In this document: positions 1-6,643 of the stretch, in pieces
Position numbering within the stretch: position 1 is the stretch's first letter
Layout: every line of letters starts with the position of its first letter
NCBI GenBank assembly: GCA_018821745.1
Contig: JAHJLU010000323.1
Span: 1-9,815, forward strand
Length of the DNA stretch: 9,815 nucleotides
Reading direction: 5' to 3'
Source of the DNA: Myxococcota bacterium
Lineage (GTDB): Bacteria; Myxococcota_A; Polyangia; HGW-17
Translations under genes and position numbers: made by a program
Notes under the pieces: model-generated
Database searches by the model: none
What the model was told of the DNA's origin: nothing
The model's input: only the letters and a program-made list of their open reading frames with translations

Positions 1-15
1 GATGGGAAGGGCTTG

Positions 16-54
16 GTGTCCGGGGACGGTCAATGGATCACCGTATATGGACAC
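16..54. repeat. Nested inverted repeat, possible activator site or hairpin
   Basis: The outer arms are GTGTCC (16-21) and GGACAC (49-54). The inner arms are ACGGT (26-30) and ACCGT (40-44). They are separated by symmetrical 4-base mismatched segments (22-25 and 45-48), with a 9-base centre (31-39). The heptamer GGTCAAT (28-34) recurs directly at 58-64. The centre lies roughly 108 bases upstream of the start point predicted from the sigma-54-like promoter at 117-132. That is a usual distance for an enhancer-binding-protein site, so an upstream activating sequence is one reading. A hairpin closing an upstream gene, or the end of a mobile element, would also fit. The repeat is seen directly; the role is inferred. 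Confidence 0.4.
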
Positions 55-116
55 TTTGGTCAATCAAATACCACGAAAAATTATAAAAAACATAATAATA
101 ACAGTATAAATATTTT

Positions 117-132
117 TGGTACGGCCCTTGCG
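117..132 (+). promoter_or_regulatory. Putative sigma-54 (-24/-12) promoter for the ComEA-like gene
   Basis: The sequence reads TGGTACG-GCCC-TTGCG, against the sigma-54 consensus TGGCACG-N4-TTGCW. The invariant GG (118-119) and GC (130-131) are separated by exactly 10 bases as required. The only departures are T for C at the fourth position and G for A/T at the last. It lies in the same orientation as the ComEA-like gene, 76 bases before its ATG, which predicts a transcript start near 143. An AT-rich tract (61-116) lies between it and the inverted repeat at 16-54, as would suit DNA looping. No convincing sigma-70 pair with normal spacing was found for this gene. This is a motif match only. Confidence 0.5.
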
Positions 133-145
133 CAGGAGAAGAACA

Positions 146-158
146 CCACCCTGGGTGG
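146..158 (+). other. Small GC hairpin in the leader
   Basis: CCACC (146-150) and GGTGG (154-158) form a 5-bp stem with a 3-base loop just after the predicted transcript start. It is followed by CTTTAAAAAA rather than a run of T, so it is not a convincing terminator. It may simply stabilise the 5' end of the messenger or be chance. Confidence 0.2.
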
Positions 159-171
159 CTTTAAAAAACCT

Positions 172-186
172 CCGGAATTATTCCGG
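172..186. promoter_or_regulatory. Perfect 15-base dyad before the RBS
   Basis: CCGGAAT (172-178) and ATTCCGG (180-186) are perfect 7-base arms around a single T. The dyad ends 8 bases before the ribosome binding site AAGGAG (195-200) of the ComEA-like gene. It could be an operator, or an RNA hairpin (6-bp stem, 3-base loop) that limits access to the binding site. The symmetry is seen directly; the function is inferred. Confidence 0.35.
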
Positions 187-207
187 TACAACACAAGGAG
201 TTTTGTC

Positions 208-582
208 ATGTTCAGAAATCTTTTCACCCACTACACCACCGCTCTTTTCACCCTCTTTACCCTGCTTTTGGCCGGAACCACCGCCCAGGACGCCGACGCG
301 GCCCGGAAACGCCGGTCGGGAAAATACCAGTGGGTAGTCAAGGGGAAGGTGAACATCAACCACGGATCCGCCACGAAGTTGCGTTGTCTCCCCGGAATCG
401 GTGCCAAAAAAGCACAGTCCATTGTCACATTGCGCTCGAGGAAACCTTTCACCTCCCTTACCCAGCTGCGTTCCATCAAGGGCATCGGCAAAAAGCTCTA
501 TGCCCGGATCCTGCCCTATATCACCCTTTCCGGGGAGACCACCATTTCCAAAACCCGGGTCCGTCGCACCCCCAAAGAGTAG
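208..582 (+). CDS. ComEA-like secreted helix-hairpin-helix DNA-binding protein
   Basis: This is a 124-residue protein. Residues 1 to about 26 form a signal peptide: a short polar start, a hydrophobic core rich in L, F and T, then AGTTAQ. After a basic linker (RKRR, 33-36) residues 47-106 form a tandem helix-hairpin-helix domain of the ComEA type. It opens with KVNIN (47-51) and has hairpin turns LPGIG (61-65) and IKGIG (90-94), the usual non-specific duplex-DNA-binding turns. The C-terminus is basic. In known competence systems ComEA-type proteins bind incoming DNA in the periplasm; that role is inferred here, since no other competence gene is in the window. The frame is open back to base 1. 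ATG 208 is chosen because AAGGAG (195-200) lies 7 bases upstream and the signal peptide begins there, while the region before it looks regulatory. Small HhH proteins outside competence are an alternative. Confidence 0.85.
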   Translation: MFRNLFTHYTTALFTLFTLLLAGTTAQDADAARKRRSGKYQWVVKGKVNINHGSATKLRCLPGIGAKKAQSIVTLRSRKPFTSLTQLRSIKGIGKKLYARILPYITLSGETTISKTRVRRTPKE

Positions 583-614
583 ATCCTCTCTCCAGTCCCC
601 CCCACTTTTCCCTT

Positions 615-643
615 TTGCAAATCATGGTCCCATGAACTAATAT
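615..643 (+). promoter_or_regulatory. Candidate sigma-70 promoter for glmU-coaBC with inverted repeat in the spacer
   Basis: TTGCAA (615-620) and TAATAT (638-643) match the -35 and -10 consensus at four of six bases each, with an ideal 17-base spacer. The spacer holds a 14-base inverted repeat, TCATGG-TC-CCATGA (622-635), which could be a repressor operator. The predicted start is near 650, about 28 bases before the glmU ATG. The match is moderate and unproven. Confidence 0.4.
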
Positions 644-649
644 GCCTTC

Positions 650-659
650 GGACCGGTCC
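650..659. repeat. 10-bp perfect palindrome at the predicted glmU transcript start
   Basis: GGACCGGTCC is self-complementary and is flanked on both sides by TTC and then GCC/GGC (644-665), so the symmetry extends imperfectly to 22 bases. It sits between the candidate -10 element and the glmU ribosome binding site AAAGGAG (667-673). An operator is possible; chance in GC-rich DNA is also possible. Confidence 0.25.
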
Positions 660-678
660 TTCGGCCAAAGGAGAGATT

Positions 679-2061
679 ATGGAACCATTTGCAGCCCTTG
701 TCCTCGCCGCCGGCAAATCCACCCGCATGAAAAGCCAGACCTCGAAACTGCTCCATAGCGTGGCGGGGATGCCCATTATACAGCGCGTTGCCCGGCTTGT
801 CGGAGACCTTGGGGCAGAAAAGGTTGCCCTGGTGGTCAGCCATCAGAAGGAGGCAATCTTTTCTGCCTTCAGTGAACACTTCCCCGGTGCGTTTATGGTG
901 GATCAGGGTGATCCCCGTGGGACGGGTCACGCCGTCCAGAAGGGCATGGAGGTGCTGGTGGATTTTCCCGGGGACGTGCTGATTCTGGCGGGTGATGTTC
1001 CCCTTTTGCGCCTCGATACTCTTCGGCGCTTTGTTGATCTCCACAGAAACTCTGCGGCCCTGCTCTCCGTTATGACCATGGAACCCGCTGAACCCCACGG
1101 GTACGGTCGCATGGTGCGTCACGAGCAGACGGGGAGGGTTGAACGGATTGTGGAGCAGCGGGATCTCCCGGAGCATCTCCTGGGCATTGAAGAATGCAAC
1201 GGTGGTATCTATCTGGTGAAGGGCACCTGGCTTCAGACGCAGATCTCCCGCCTGGGGACCGATAACAGCCAGAGAGAGCTCTACCTCACGGATCTGGTGG
1301 AGATGGTCCCAAAAAACGAGGTCATCACGACCCTGCTCGTGCCCGAGGAAGAGCTGCTGGGAGTGAACACCCGGGGGCACCTGGCCCAGGCGGAGGCCGT
1401 GGCACAAAAGCGCCTCAGCGAGCGGCACATGGCAGGGGGCGTGACCTTTACATCACCCGGGACAGTGTCGCTCCATGAAATGGTAACAATAGGAAAAGAT
1501 ACAATTATTCATAATGGTGTCTCCCTGCGCGGAACAACTTCCGTTGGTGAGGCGTGTGTTATCGACCAGGGGAGCGTCCTCACGGATGCGGTGGTGGCAG
1601 ATCATGTGATAATCAAACCCTATACGGTGGTTGAGCGGTCAACCGTGGAATCCCGCGGGGAGATAGGCCCCTTCTCTCACCTGCGTCCCCACACCCTGGT
1701 GATGAGCGGGGCCAGGGTGGGGAATTTTGTTGAGTGCAAGAAGACCACCCTGCGCGAGGGAGTCAAGGCAAACCACCTGAGCTATCTCGGTGACGCAGAC
1801 GTGGGGGCGGGGTCCAACATCGGCGCCGGCACCATCACCTGCAACTACGACGGCAAAAATAAATTTCAGACCATAATAGAGGAGGGTGTATTCATCGGTT
1901 CCGACTCGCAGTTGATCGCTCCCGTGCGGGTGGGAGCGGGGGCCTACGTAGGGACAGGGACCACGGTCTTCTCCGATGTTCCCCCCGGTGCCCTGGCTGT
2001 CAATCCCAAGAAGCAGCATATGGTGGGGAACTTTATCCCCCCGAAGGAGCGAAACAAATGA
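679..2061 (+). CDS. glmU: Bifunctional UDP-GlcNAc pyrophosphorylase / glucosamine-1-phosphate N-acetyltransferase
   Basis: This cytoplasmic enzyme acetylates glucosamine-1-phosphate with acetyl-CoA and then uridylates it, giving UDP-GlcNAc for peptidoglycan and lipopolysaccharide. At 460 residues it is full length for the family. The N-terminal nucleotidyltransferase shows LAAGKSTRM (9-17, with S where G is usual), GTGHAV (81-86), the Mg-binding LAGDVPL (103-109), GYGR (141-144), NGGIY (174-178) and ELYLTD (200-205). After LLGVN (226-230) and a linker helix comes a left-handed beta-helix of hexapeptide repeats. It carries the acetyltransferase signatures GPFSHLRP, GNFVECKK, NHLSYLGD, NIGAGT and NYDGKNK. 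The start is set by AAAGGAG (667-673), 5 bases before the ATG. The stop overlaps the coaBC start (ATGA), so the two are co-transcribed and probably translationally coupled. No key residue appears lost. Confidence 0.97.
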   Translation: MEPFAALVLAAGKSTRMKSQTSKLLHSVAGMPIIQRVARLVGDLGAEKVALVVSHQKEAIFSAFSEHFPGAFMVDQGDPRGTGHAVQKGMEVLVDFPGDVLILAGDVPLLRLDTLRRFVDLHRNSAALLSVMTMEPAEPHGYGRMVRHEQTGRVERIVEQRDLPEHLLGIEECNGGIYLVKGTWLQTQISRLGTDNSQRELYLTDLVEMVPKNEVITTLLVPEEELLGVNTRGHLAQAEAVAQKRLSERHMAGGVTFTSPGTVSLHEMVTIGKDTIIHNGVSLRGTTSVGEACVIDQGSVLTDAVVADHVIIKPYTVVERSTVESRGEIGPFSHLRPHTLVMSGARVGNFVECKKTTLREGVKANHLSYLGDADVGAGSNIGAGTITCNYDGKNKFQTIIEEGVFIGSDSQLIAPVRVGAGAYVGTGTTVFSDVPPGALAVNPKKQHMVGNFIPPKERNK

Positions 2062-3269
2062 CCCGGAATATTCTCCTGGGAATTGGTGGCGGGATCGCCG
2101 CATACAAGGCTCCGCAACTGGTCCGTGATCTTATGGCGCGGGGATTTACTGTCAAAACTATCCTGACGAAAAACGGGGCTCGCTTTGTCTCGGAGCTGGC
2201 CCTCTCCACCGTGAGCGGATCACCGGTATACGGGGACATGTTCTCCGCGGAGCGCTCGGATATTGATCACATAGCCCTTGCTCAGTGGGCGGATTACCTG
2301 CTGATTGCCCCCGCCACTGCCAATATTCTGGCGAAAATGGCCCATGGCCTCGCCGATGATCTGCTCAGCACCACGGTCCTTGCCACAAAGGCCCCGGTGT
2401 ATGCAGCCCCGGGAATGAACACAAACATGTGGGAGCACGAGGCCACCCAAAAAAACGTGGCAATACTCGTGGAGCGAGGGGTCCGGTTTATTGGCCCCGA
2501 GAGCGGGGAGTTGGCCTGCGGGGTGACGGGAATGGGACGAATGTCCCAGCCCGCGCACATTGCCCAGTCCATGGAGAAAGGGGCCTTGCCGGGGCTCCTC
2601 TCGGGGCGCAGTGTTCTCGTCTCCGCCGGCGCCACCCGGGAGCACCTTGATCCCGCTCGGTTTATCTCAAACCCCTCCACGGGTCGCATGGGGATCGCCA
2701 TGGCGCTGGCCGCCCGTGACATGGGGGCCCGGGTGGTGTTGATCCATGGCCACCTGGAGGAGCCTCTCCCCCGTGGTATACAATGCGAGAGTGCCTTGAG
2801 TGTGGCGGCCATGGCCGACGCCATCCTTGCCCGGGCACCACAGATGGACTGTATTATCATGGCCGCTGCCGTGGGAGACTTCACCCCCGCAAACCCCTCG
2901 ATTCAAAAAATGAAAAAAGAAGGCCAAGAGGAGTGGTCCCTGTCACTCAAACCCACGGTGGATATTCTCAAAACACTGGGTAGCATGAAGGCCCGCGGTG
3001 AATGCAGGGCGCTGCTTGTGGGGTTCGCCGCCGAGACCGCCTCGGGGCAGGTCCTGGCAGACCTTGCCCGCACCAAGCTCGCGGTCAAGGGGTGCGACGC
3101 CCTCGTGGCCAACGACATCTCACGCAGTGACCGGGGATTTCAGGCGACCCAAAACGCCGTCACCCTGGTGGACCGTAATGGAAACACTCTGGAGCTGCCC
3201 CTTGCTTCCAAGCAGGAACTGGCCCGCCAGATCCTCCCCTGGGTGCTCAAAACAGCCTTCCTCCCCTAA
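2058..3269 (+). CDS. coaBC: Bifunctional phosphopantothenoylcysteine decarboxylase / phosphopantothenate-cysteine ligase
   Basis: This 403-residue protein catalyses two consecutive steps of coenzyme A synthesis in the cytoplasm. It joins cysteine to 4'-phosphopantothenate with CTP, then decarboxylates the product with FMN. The N-terminal CoaC flavoprotein domain (about 1-180) has GIGGGIAAYK (8-17), the catalytic histidine in DHIALAQWAD (H71), APATANIL (84-91), PGMNTNMW (118-125, usually PAMNxxMW) and the flap cysteine in ACGVTGMGRM (C154). The CoaB domain (about 184-403) has SAGATRE (189-195), the nucleotide-loop-like NPSTGRMG (205-212), AAAVGDF (269-275), the lysine motif KMKK (284-287) and ANDIS (351-355). 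The start overlaps glmU by 4 bases and has its own site GAAGGAG (2043-2049). The Gly in place of Ala in PAMN is a small departure; the Asn and Met are kept, so the enzyme should be active. Confidence 0.97.
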   Translation: MTRNILLGIGGGIAAYKAPQLVRDLMARGFTVKTILTKNGARFVSELALSTVSGSPVYGDMFSAERSDIDHIALAQWADYLLIAPATANILAKMAHGLADDLLSTTVLATKAPVYAAPGMNTNMWEHEATQKNVAILVERGVRFIGPESGELACGVTGMGRMSQPAHIAQSMEKGALPGLLSGRSVLVSAGATREHLDPARFISNPSTGRMGIAMALAARDMGARVVLIHGHLEEPLPRGIQCESALSVAAMADAILARAPQMDCIIMAAAVGDFTPANPSIQKMKKEGQEEWSLSLKPTVDILKTLGSMKARGECRALLVGFAAETASGQVLADLARTKLAVKGCDALVANDISRSDRGFQATQNAVTLVDRNGNTLELPLASKQELARQILPWVLKTAFLP

Positions 3270-3367
3270 ACCCACCCTTTTACGCTCCTTGCGAACCATT
3301 AGAACGCGTTTCCCTGAAATAGCAGGTGCGACAAAATTGCTCACCCGAAGAAAACTCCTCATCGGTG
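3270..3367. other. Convergent intergenic region, no strong signal
   Basis: These 98 bases separate the coaBC and SDR stop codons. I see no GC-rich hairpin followed by a T run on either strand. The only symmetrical elements are the 8-base palindrome AACGCGTT (3303-3310) and a weak 5-bp stem around the SDR stop codon (3361-3376). The region is more AT-rich than the genes beside it. No gene or clear terminator can be supported. Confidence 0.4.
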
Positions 3368-4099
3368 TTACCCGATCAAATCCCGGTAGTCGACGGTGGC
3401 CCCCTGGGGAAGGCGGTTGTCTAAAAGGGCGCCCACCAGGAATCGGGCCACACGCCCCGGAGGGATGAGGGAGCCCTCGGTGAAGAGGGAGTGAAAACGC
3501 TCCACATGGGGGAACTGACTCTTTTTCATGGCGCGGATTTGTTCCTGCATGGAGGTCTCCATCACACCCGGGGAGAAAGAGATGATCTTTACACCAGTTT
3601 CCCCCTGCTCCAGGGCCACGGATCTGCTGGCCATGTCAAGGCCAGCTTTGGAGCCGCAGTAGGGTGCCCACCCGGCGTAGGGATGTTTGCCGGCCCCCGA
3701 GGAGATATTGACCACTGTCCCCACTGTGGTCGGTTCTGCATTGACCGCGCGGATAAAGGCACCCATGAGCGCCAGGGGAGTGGTGAGGTTGAGGGTGATC
3801 AGATCCGCGATGGTCCTCGGATCCTGCAGGTGAAGTGGTCCCGTGGGGTTGATGGTCCCTGCGTTGTTGAATAAAAACGCCTCGTCAGCCATGGAGGGTG
3901 CGGTGAGGAACCGGTTGATGGCGGCCTCCGGAGTGCGCAGATCGAGGAGATCGGCCTTCTCAAAGGTAAACGAGGGGTGGGTGATGGGGGGAGTGCTGCG
4001 GGAAATTCCCAGGACCTGATACCCACACGCCAGCAGCTCAAGGCAGAGAGCCTCACCAAGGCCCTTTGAGCAGCCTGTGACAATGGCCCTTCCGGTCAT
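3368..4099 (-). CDS. Short-chain dehydrogenase/reductase (SDR), sepiapterin/benzil-reductase-like
   Basis: This 243-residue classical SDR is a single-domain NAD(P)(H)-dependent oxidoreductase, predicted soluble. The cofactor loop is TGCSKGLG (8-15). GISR (31-34) after the second strand places an arginine where NADP(H)-preferring members carry a basic residue. NNAG (78-81), the active-site serine in NISSGAG (131-137) and the YCGSK catalytic pair (Y147, K151) are all present, as is the PG after strand six (177-178). The overall pattern, including the start TGxSKGLGxAL, resembles bacterial benzil/benzoin reductases and sepiapterin reductase, but the substrate cannot be read from the sequence. 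The ATG overlaps the stop of the membrane gene upstream as ATGA (4096-4099), with GGAG (4106-4109) 6 bases before it. It is therefore translationally coupled to that gene and may act in the same process. Confidence 0.9.
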   Translation of the reverse strand: MTGRAIVTGCSKGLGEALCLELLACGYQVLGISRSTPPITHPSFTFEKADLLDLRTPEAAINRFLTAPSMADEAFLFNNAGTINPTGPLHLQDPRTIADLITLNLTTPLALMGAFIRAVNAEPTTVGTVVNISSGAGKHPYAGWAPYCGSKAGLDMASRSVALEQGETGVKIISFSPGVMETSMQEQIRAMKKSQFPHVERFHSLFTEGSLIPPGRVARFLVGALLDNRLPQGATVDYRDLIG

Positions 4100-6591
4100 G
4101 CTCTGCTCCGGGGCTTAATCAGTGGATATATCAGTATAAGAAGCCCGGTAAAGAAGATGAAGCCCATCATGTAGACGGTCTCCTCCAGGGAGTCCACCAC
4201 CAGGGGGATCTTTTTCTGGACTAAAAAGAGCCACAGCAAAAAGGTCCCCAGAAAGAACTGGAGAGTGATCAGGAAATTAGCGGCCAGACGGAAGATGGGG
4301 AGGGCGCGAACCGGGAAGAAGAGGGAGATAAAGAGGATGCCCATGAAGTACTTGATCATGTCGGCGGCGAAAATGAGCGCCCAGAGTTTCTCAAAGTGGA
4401 GGGGGAACCACTTGATGGCAAACTTGTAATCGATACCGTTTGTCCGAAAGCCAAACGCCACCACCAGTACCAGAAGACCCATGAGGATATAGGGGATGGC
4501 CAGCTTCCAGCGCTCGAGCTCCCCATTATCTTTTATGACCATGTTCAAAAGACCCGCTGTCATGCACAGCCCGGTAATCTGGAAAACGTGCCCGGGGTGG
4601 AACTGGTGCATGTAGGCCAGCTCCGGGAACATTATCAGCCACAGAACAAGGTGCTTGGGAAAGGCTCCGACCGCAGTAAAGGGGATAAACCACAGGGCGA
4701 GGATCACCACAAAGAGGCCCAGGAAAAAGAGGGGAGGCAGGGGGATGATGTCCATGGCAAGGATGGAGGAGGCGATGGCCGTGAGGCCGAGGATGGTCCA
4801 CGGTAATGCCCCCTTGAGTTTTGCGAGCCGGGCCAGGAGTGCCGTGGCCACAAAGAAGGGGGAGAAACCCCACACCATGTGGACAATGGAGCGATCCTTT
4901 GGGATATAATTAAAGTAAAAAATCCGGAAATTTTCCACAAACATGGAGATCTGGGTGGAGAGAAATCCCACACTGACAAGTAAAAGGCCCCCCAGGAGGA
5001 GACGCTCTTTCATGGTGTGTTTGAGGGACCCGTCCGTGAGGGTCGAGATAGTGAACCCCGAGAGGATGAGGATCAGGAAAAAAGGAACTCCCCTGATAAC
5101 CCCGTAAAAATAGAGGGTTGGGTAGTGTAAAATGAGCAGCAGGACCCCGTAGAACAGGGCGGCCAGTCCCCCTTGAAAGGACAGTGGTTTCGATCTGGCC
5201 ACGCGACGGGCGATGATCATGCAGAGGATGGCCTCCACAATGTAAAGAGAGTAGACAAAATATATTTTTGCATCGTGGATCAGGAGATCCACCGGCTGGT
5301 AGAGCGCTGCCTTGAGGAGGGCAAGGAGAACCACAGTACCCCCAAAGAGCATGGCCCCACGGGAGGGTCGCCGGCGAAAGAGAAACACCGAGGGGAGTGC
5401 CAGCACAAAGGGAAGAAGCCAGAATTTATCCAGGAGGAAGAGGGCGGTGAGGGGCAAAAGGGAGAGGGGCCAGGTCCACCAGGGGATGTGTCTGATGCCG
5501 TCGAAGCGAAGGAATAACCCCATAAAGACCAGTATAAAAAGCGTAATTAAAATAGTTATTTGAAGAGGTTTTAGTTTTACTTTCGCCTGGCTCTTTTCCC
5601 GCTTGAGGCTGAACAGATTAGGGGTGCCGTAGGGTTTCTTTGCCTCGGGGGTGAGCCCCCCCCAGTATACTTCCCCCTGATAGCTTTCTTCCAGGGGGAT
5701 ATCAAAGAGGGTGGAGAGCCAGAATGCGTGGGACGCGATATCAATATCGAACCGTTTGTTTTTCGCGAATTTGGGGCCCTTGTAGAGGTAAAAAGTGGGT
5801 GTGTCCGTGTTGTAGGTGTGCTGGCCCACGTCGTTGATACCGTGATCCCCGTATACCAGAAGGGAGTCATTGGGTTTGAGGTGTTTGACCACATGCCGGA
5901 GGATATCATCGACCTCCTTGAGCTGTTTGTGATACTGGGGACTCACACTGCCAAAGGCCTGGCCGTCGTCGTGGGGTCCGAGGAGGTGAACAATGGAGAC
6001 GCTCACCGAAGGATCTTCAAACCACTTGAGGGCGAGATCGGTGAGCTTTTGCTGGGAGGCACCCTTTTGGTATTCATGCATCTTGTAGAGCACGTCGCCG
6101 TAAAGAGTTTTGAACACATGGTCTCCCACGACGGTGATTTTGTGGTCCCGGGCGGCCATCTGGAAGATCCATGATTTTTTGTTTTTGGAGGCTCTGGGGT
6201 GGAAATCCTCGGAGAAGGAGAGGATGGAGGAGCGATCCTGTCCCGAGAAGGTCGCCTCCACACAGTGGACGGTCATATTGGTGAGGCATGGGTTTACCCG
6301 GCCCCAGGTGCCTTCGGTGAGGAGCGAATGGAGGTAGGGCATTTTGGCCGGGTTGATGGCGTAATCGAACCGGAGGCAGTCAATAAAGTAGACGAAGAGC
6401 CGGGAGTCACTCTTTTTTGGGGACTCCCGCAGCTTCTCCAGGTTGGTCTTTGCCTTGAGCACATAGGGGTGGGGCTCAAGCTGGCGGTTCCTCATGGAGT
6501 CGTCCACGAAGAGGGCTATGGAGAAGGTAAATAAAAATGTCCACAGTAATAGGGTGAGGGAGAAGGCTCGGTGCTTTGGAAAAATAGACAT
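4096..6591 (-). CDS. Polytopic membrane protein with N-terminal alkaline-phosphatase-superfamily domain (phosphoethanolamine-transferase-like)
   Basis: This protein has 831 residues. A membrane anchor (about 10-29) is followed by an extracytoplasmic domain (about 60-330) and then about 16 hydrophobic segments (343 to about 825). The soluble domain has the alkaline phosphatase/sulfatase fold markers. These are a metal-binding Asp in FIDCLRFDY (D71), a Thr-bearing nucleophile region PCLTNMT (T104 or T107) before FSGQDRS, HLLGPHDDGQ (202-211), YGDHG (247-251) and GQH (256-258). The order 'D-LR-D, TxxxT, HxLG, GDHG, H' together with a long C-terminal membrane region matches the layout of GPI ethanolamine-phosphate transferases (PIG-N/O/G type) better than that of LtaS or EptA. 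In those enzymes the third motif is usually HxLGxDHxGH; here it is HDDGQ, so one metal site may differ. The likely role is transfer or removal of a phospho-group on an envelope lipid or glycan, with unknown substrate. AGGAG (6596-6600) lies 4 bases before the ATG. The gene is coupled to the SDR downstream. Confidence 0.8.
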   Translation of the reverse strand: MSIFPKHRAFSLTLLLWTFLFTFSIALFVDDSMRNRQLEPHPYVLKAKTNLEKLRESPKKSDSRLFVYFIDCLRFDYAINPAKMPYLHSLLTEGTWGRVNPCLTNMTVHCVEATFSGQDRSSILSFSEDFHPRASKNKKSWIFQMAARDHKITVVGDHVFKTLYGDVLYKMHEYQKGASQQKLTDLALKWFEDPSVSVSIVHLLGPHDDGQAFGSVSPQYHKQLKEVDDILRHVVKHLKPNDSLLVYGDHGINDVGQHTYNTDTPTFYLYKGPKFAKNKRFDIDIASHAFWLSTLFDIPLEESYQGEVYWGGLTPEAKKPYGTPNLFSLKREKSQAKVKLKPLQITILITLFILVFMGLFLRFDGIRHIPWWTWPLSLLPLTALFLLDKFWLLPFVLALPSVFLFRRRPSRGAMLFGGTVVLLALLKAALYQPVDLLIHDAKIYFVYSLYIVEAILCMIIARRVARSKPLSFQGGLAALFYGVLLLILHYPTLYFYGVIRGVPFFLILILSGFTISTLTDGSLKHTMKERLLLGGLLLVSVGFLSTQISMFVENFRIFYFNYIPKDRSIVHMVWGFSPFFVATALLARLAKLKGALPWTILGLTAIASSILAMDIIPLPPLFFLGLFVVILALWFIPFTAVGAFPKHLVLWLIMFPELAYMHQFHPGHVFQITGLCMTAGLLNMVIKDNGELERWKLAIPYILMGLLVLVVAFGFRTNGIDYKFAIKWFPLHFEKLWALIFAADMIKYFMGILFISLFFPVRALPIFRLAANFLITLQFFLGTFLLWLFLVQKKIPLVVDSLEETVYMMGFIFFTGLLILIYPLIKPRSRA

Positions 6592-6613
6592 GATGCTCCT
6601 GTGCGAGTCTGAA

Positions 6614-6641
6614 CTTATATGGATTTATGGTCGTAAGGCAA
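6614..6641 (-). promoter_or_regulatory. Candidate promoter for the membrane protein-SDR pair
   Basis: On the minus strand TTGCCT (6641-6636) and TATAAG (6619-6614) form a possible -35/-10 pair with a 16-base spacer. They lie in the 52-base gap between the helicase stop and the ribosome binding site of the membrane protein gene. The -10 keeps five of six consensus bases and the -35 about four. If real, it gives a very short leader. The pair could also be read through from the helicase. Confidence 0.35.
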
Positions 6642-6643
6642 CC

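Noticed and set aside
1..64. Left-edge inverted and direct repeats considered as the terminal repeat of an insertion sequence
   Set aside because: No transposase, target-site duplication or matching second end is visible in the window, so the claim cannot be supported.
2..109. Short plus-strand frame starting with ATG at 2 and ending at TAA 107-109
   Set aside because: It has 35 residues with no ribosome binding site visible in the window, no recognisable motif and an A/T-rich end. It overlaps the inverted repeat.
1..207. Open reading frame continuous with the ComEA-like gene back to base 1, which would add 65 or more residues
   Set aside because: A strong ribosome binding site (195-200) and a signal peptide begin at 208. 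The upstream stretch is AT-rich and low-complexity (K/N runs), and it contains the sigma-54-like element and two dyads.
637..1428. 263-residue open frame on the minus strand across the start of glmU
   Set aside because: It is antisense to a well-supported glmU, has no recognisable domain and has His/Gly-rich composition typical of the reverse complement of a GC-rich gene.
3361..3376. Stem ATCGG/CCGAT around the SDR stop, considered as a terminator
   Set aside because: It has only 5 bp, a 6-base loop that contains the stop codon, and no following T run on the minus strand beyond a short TTTT several bases later.
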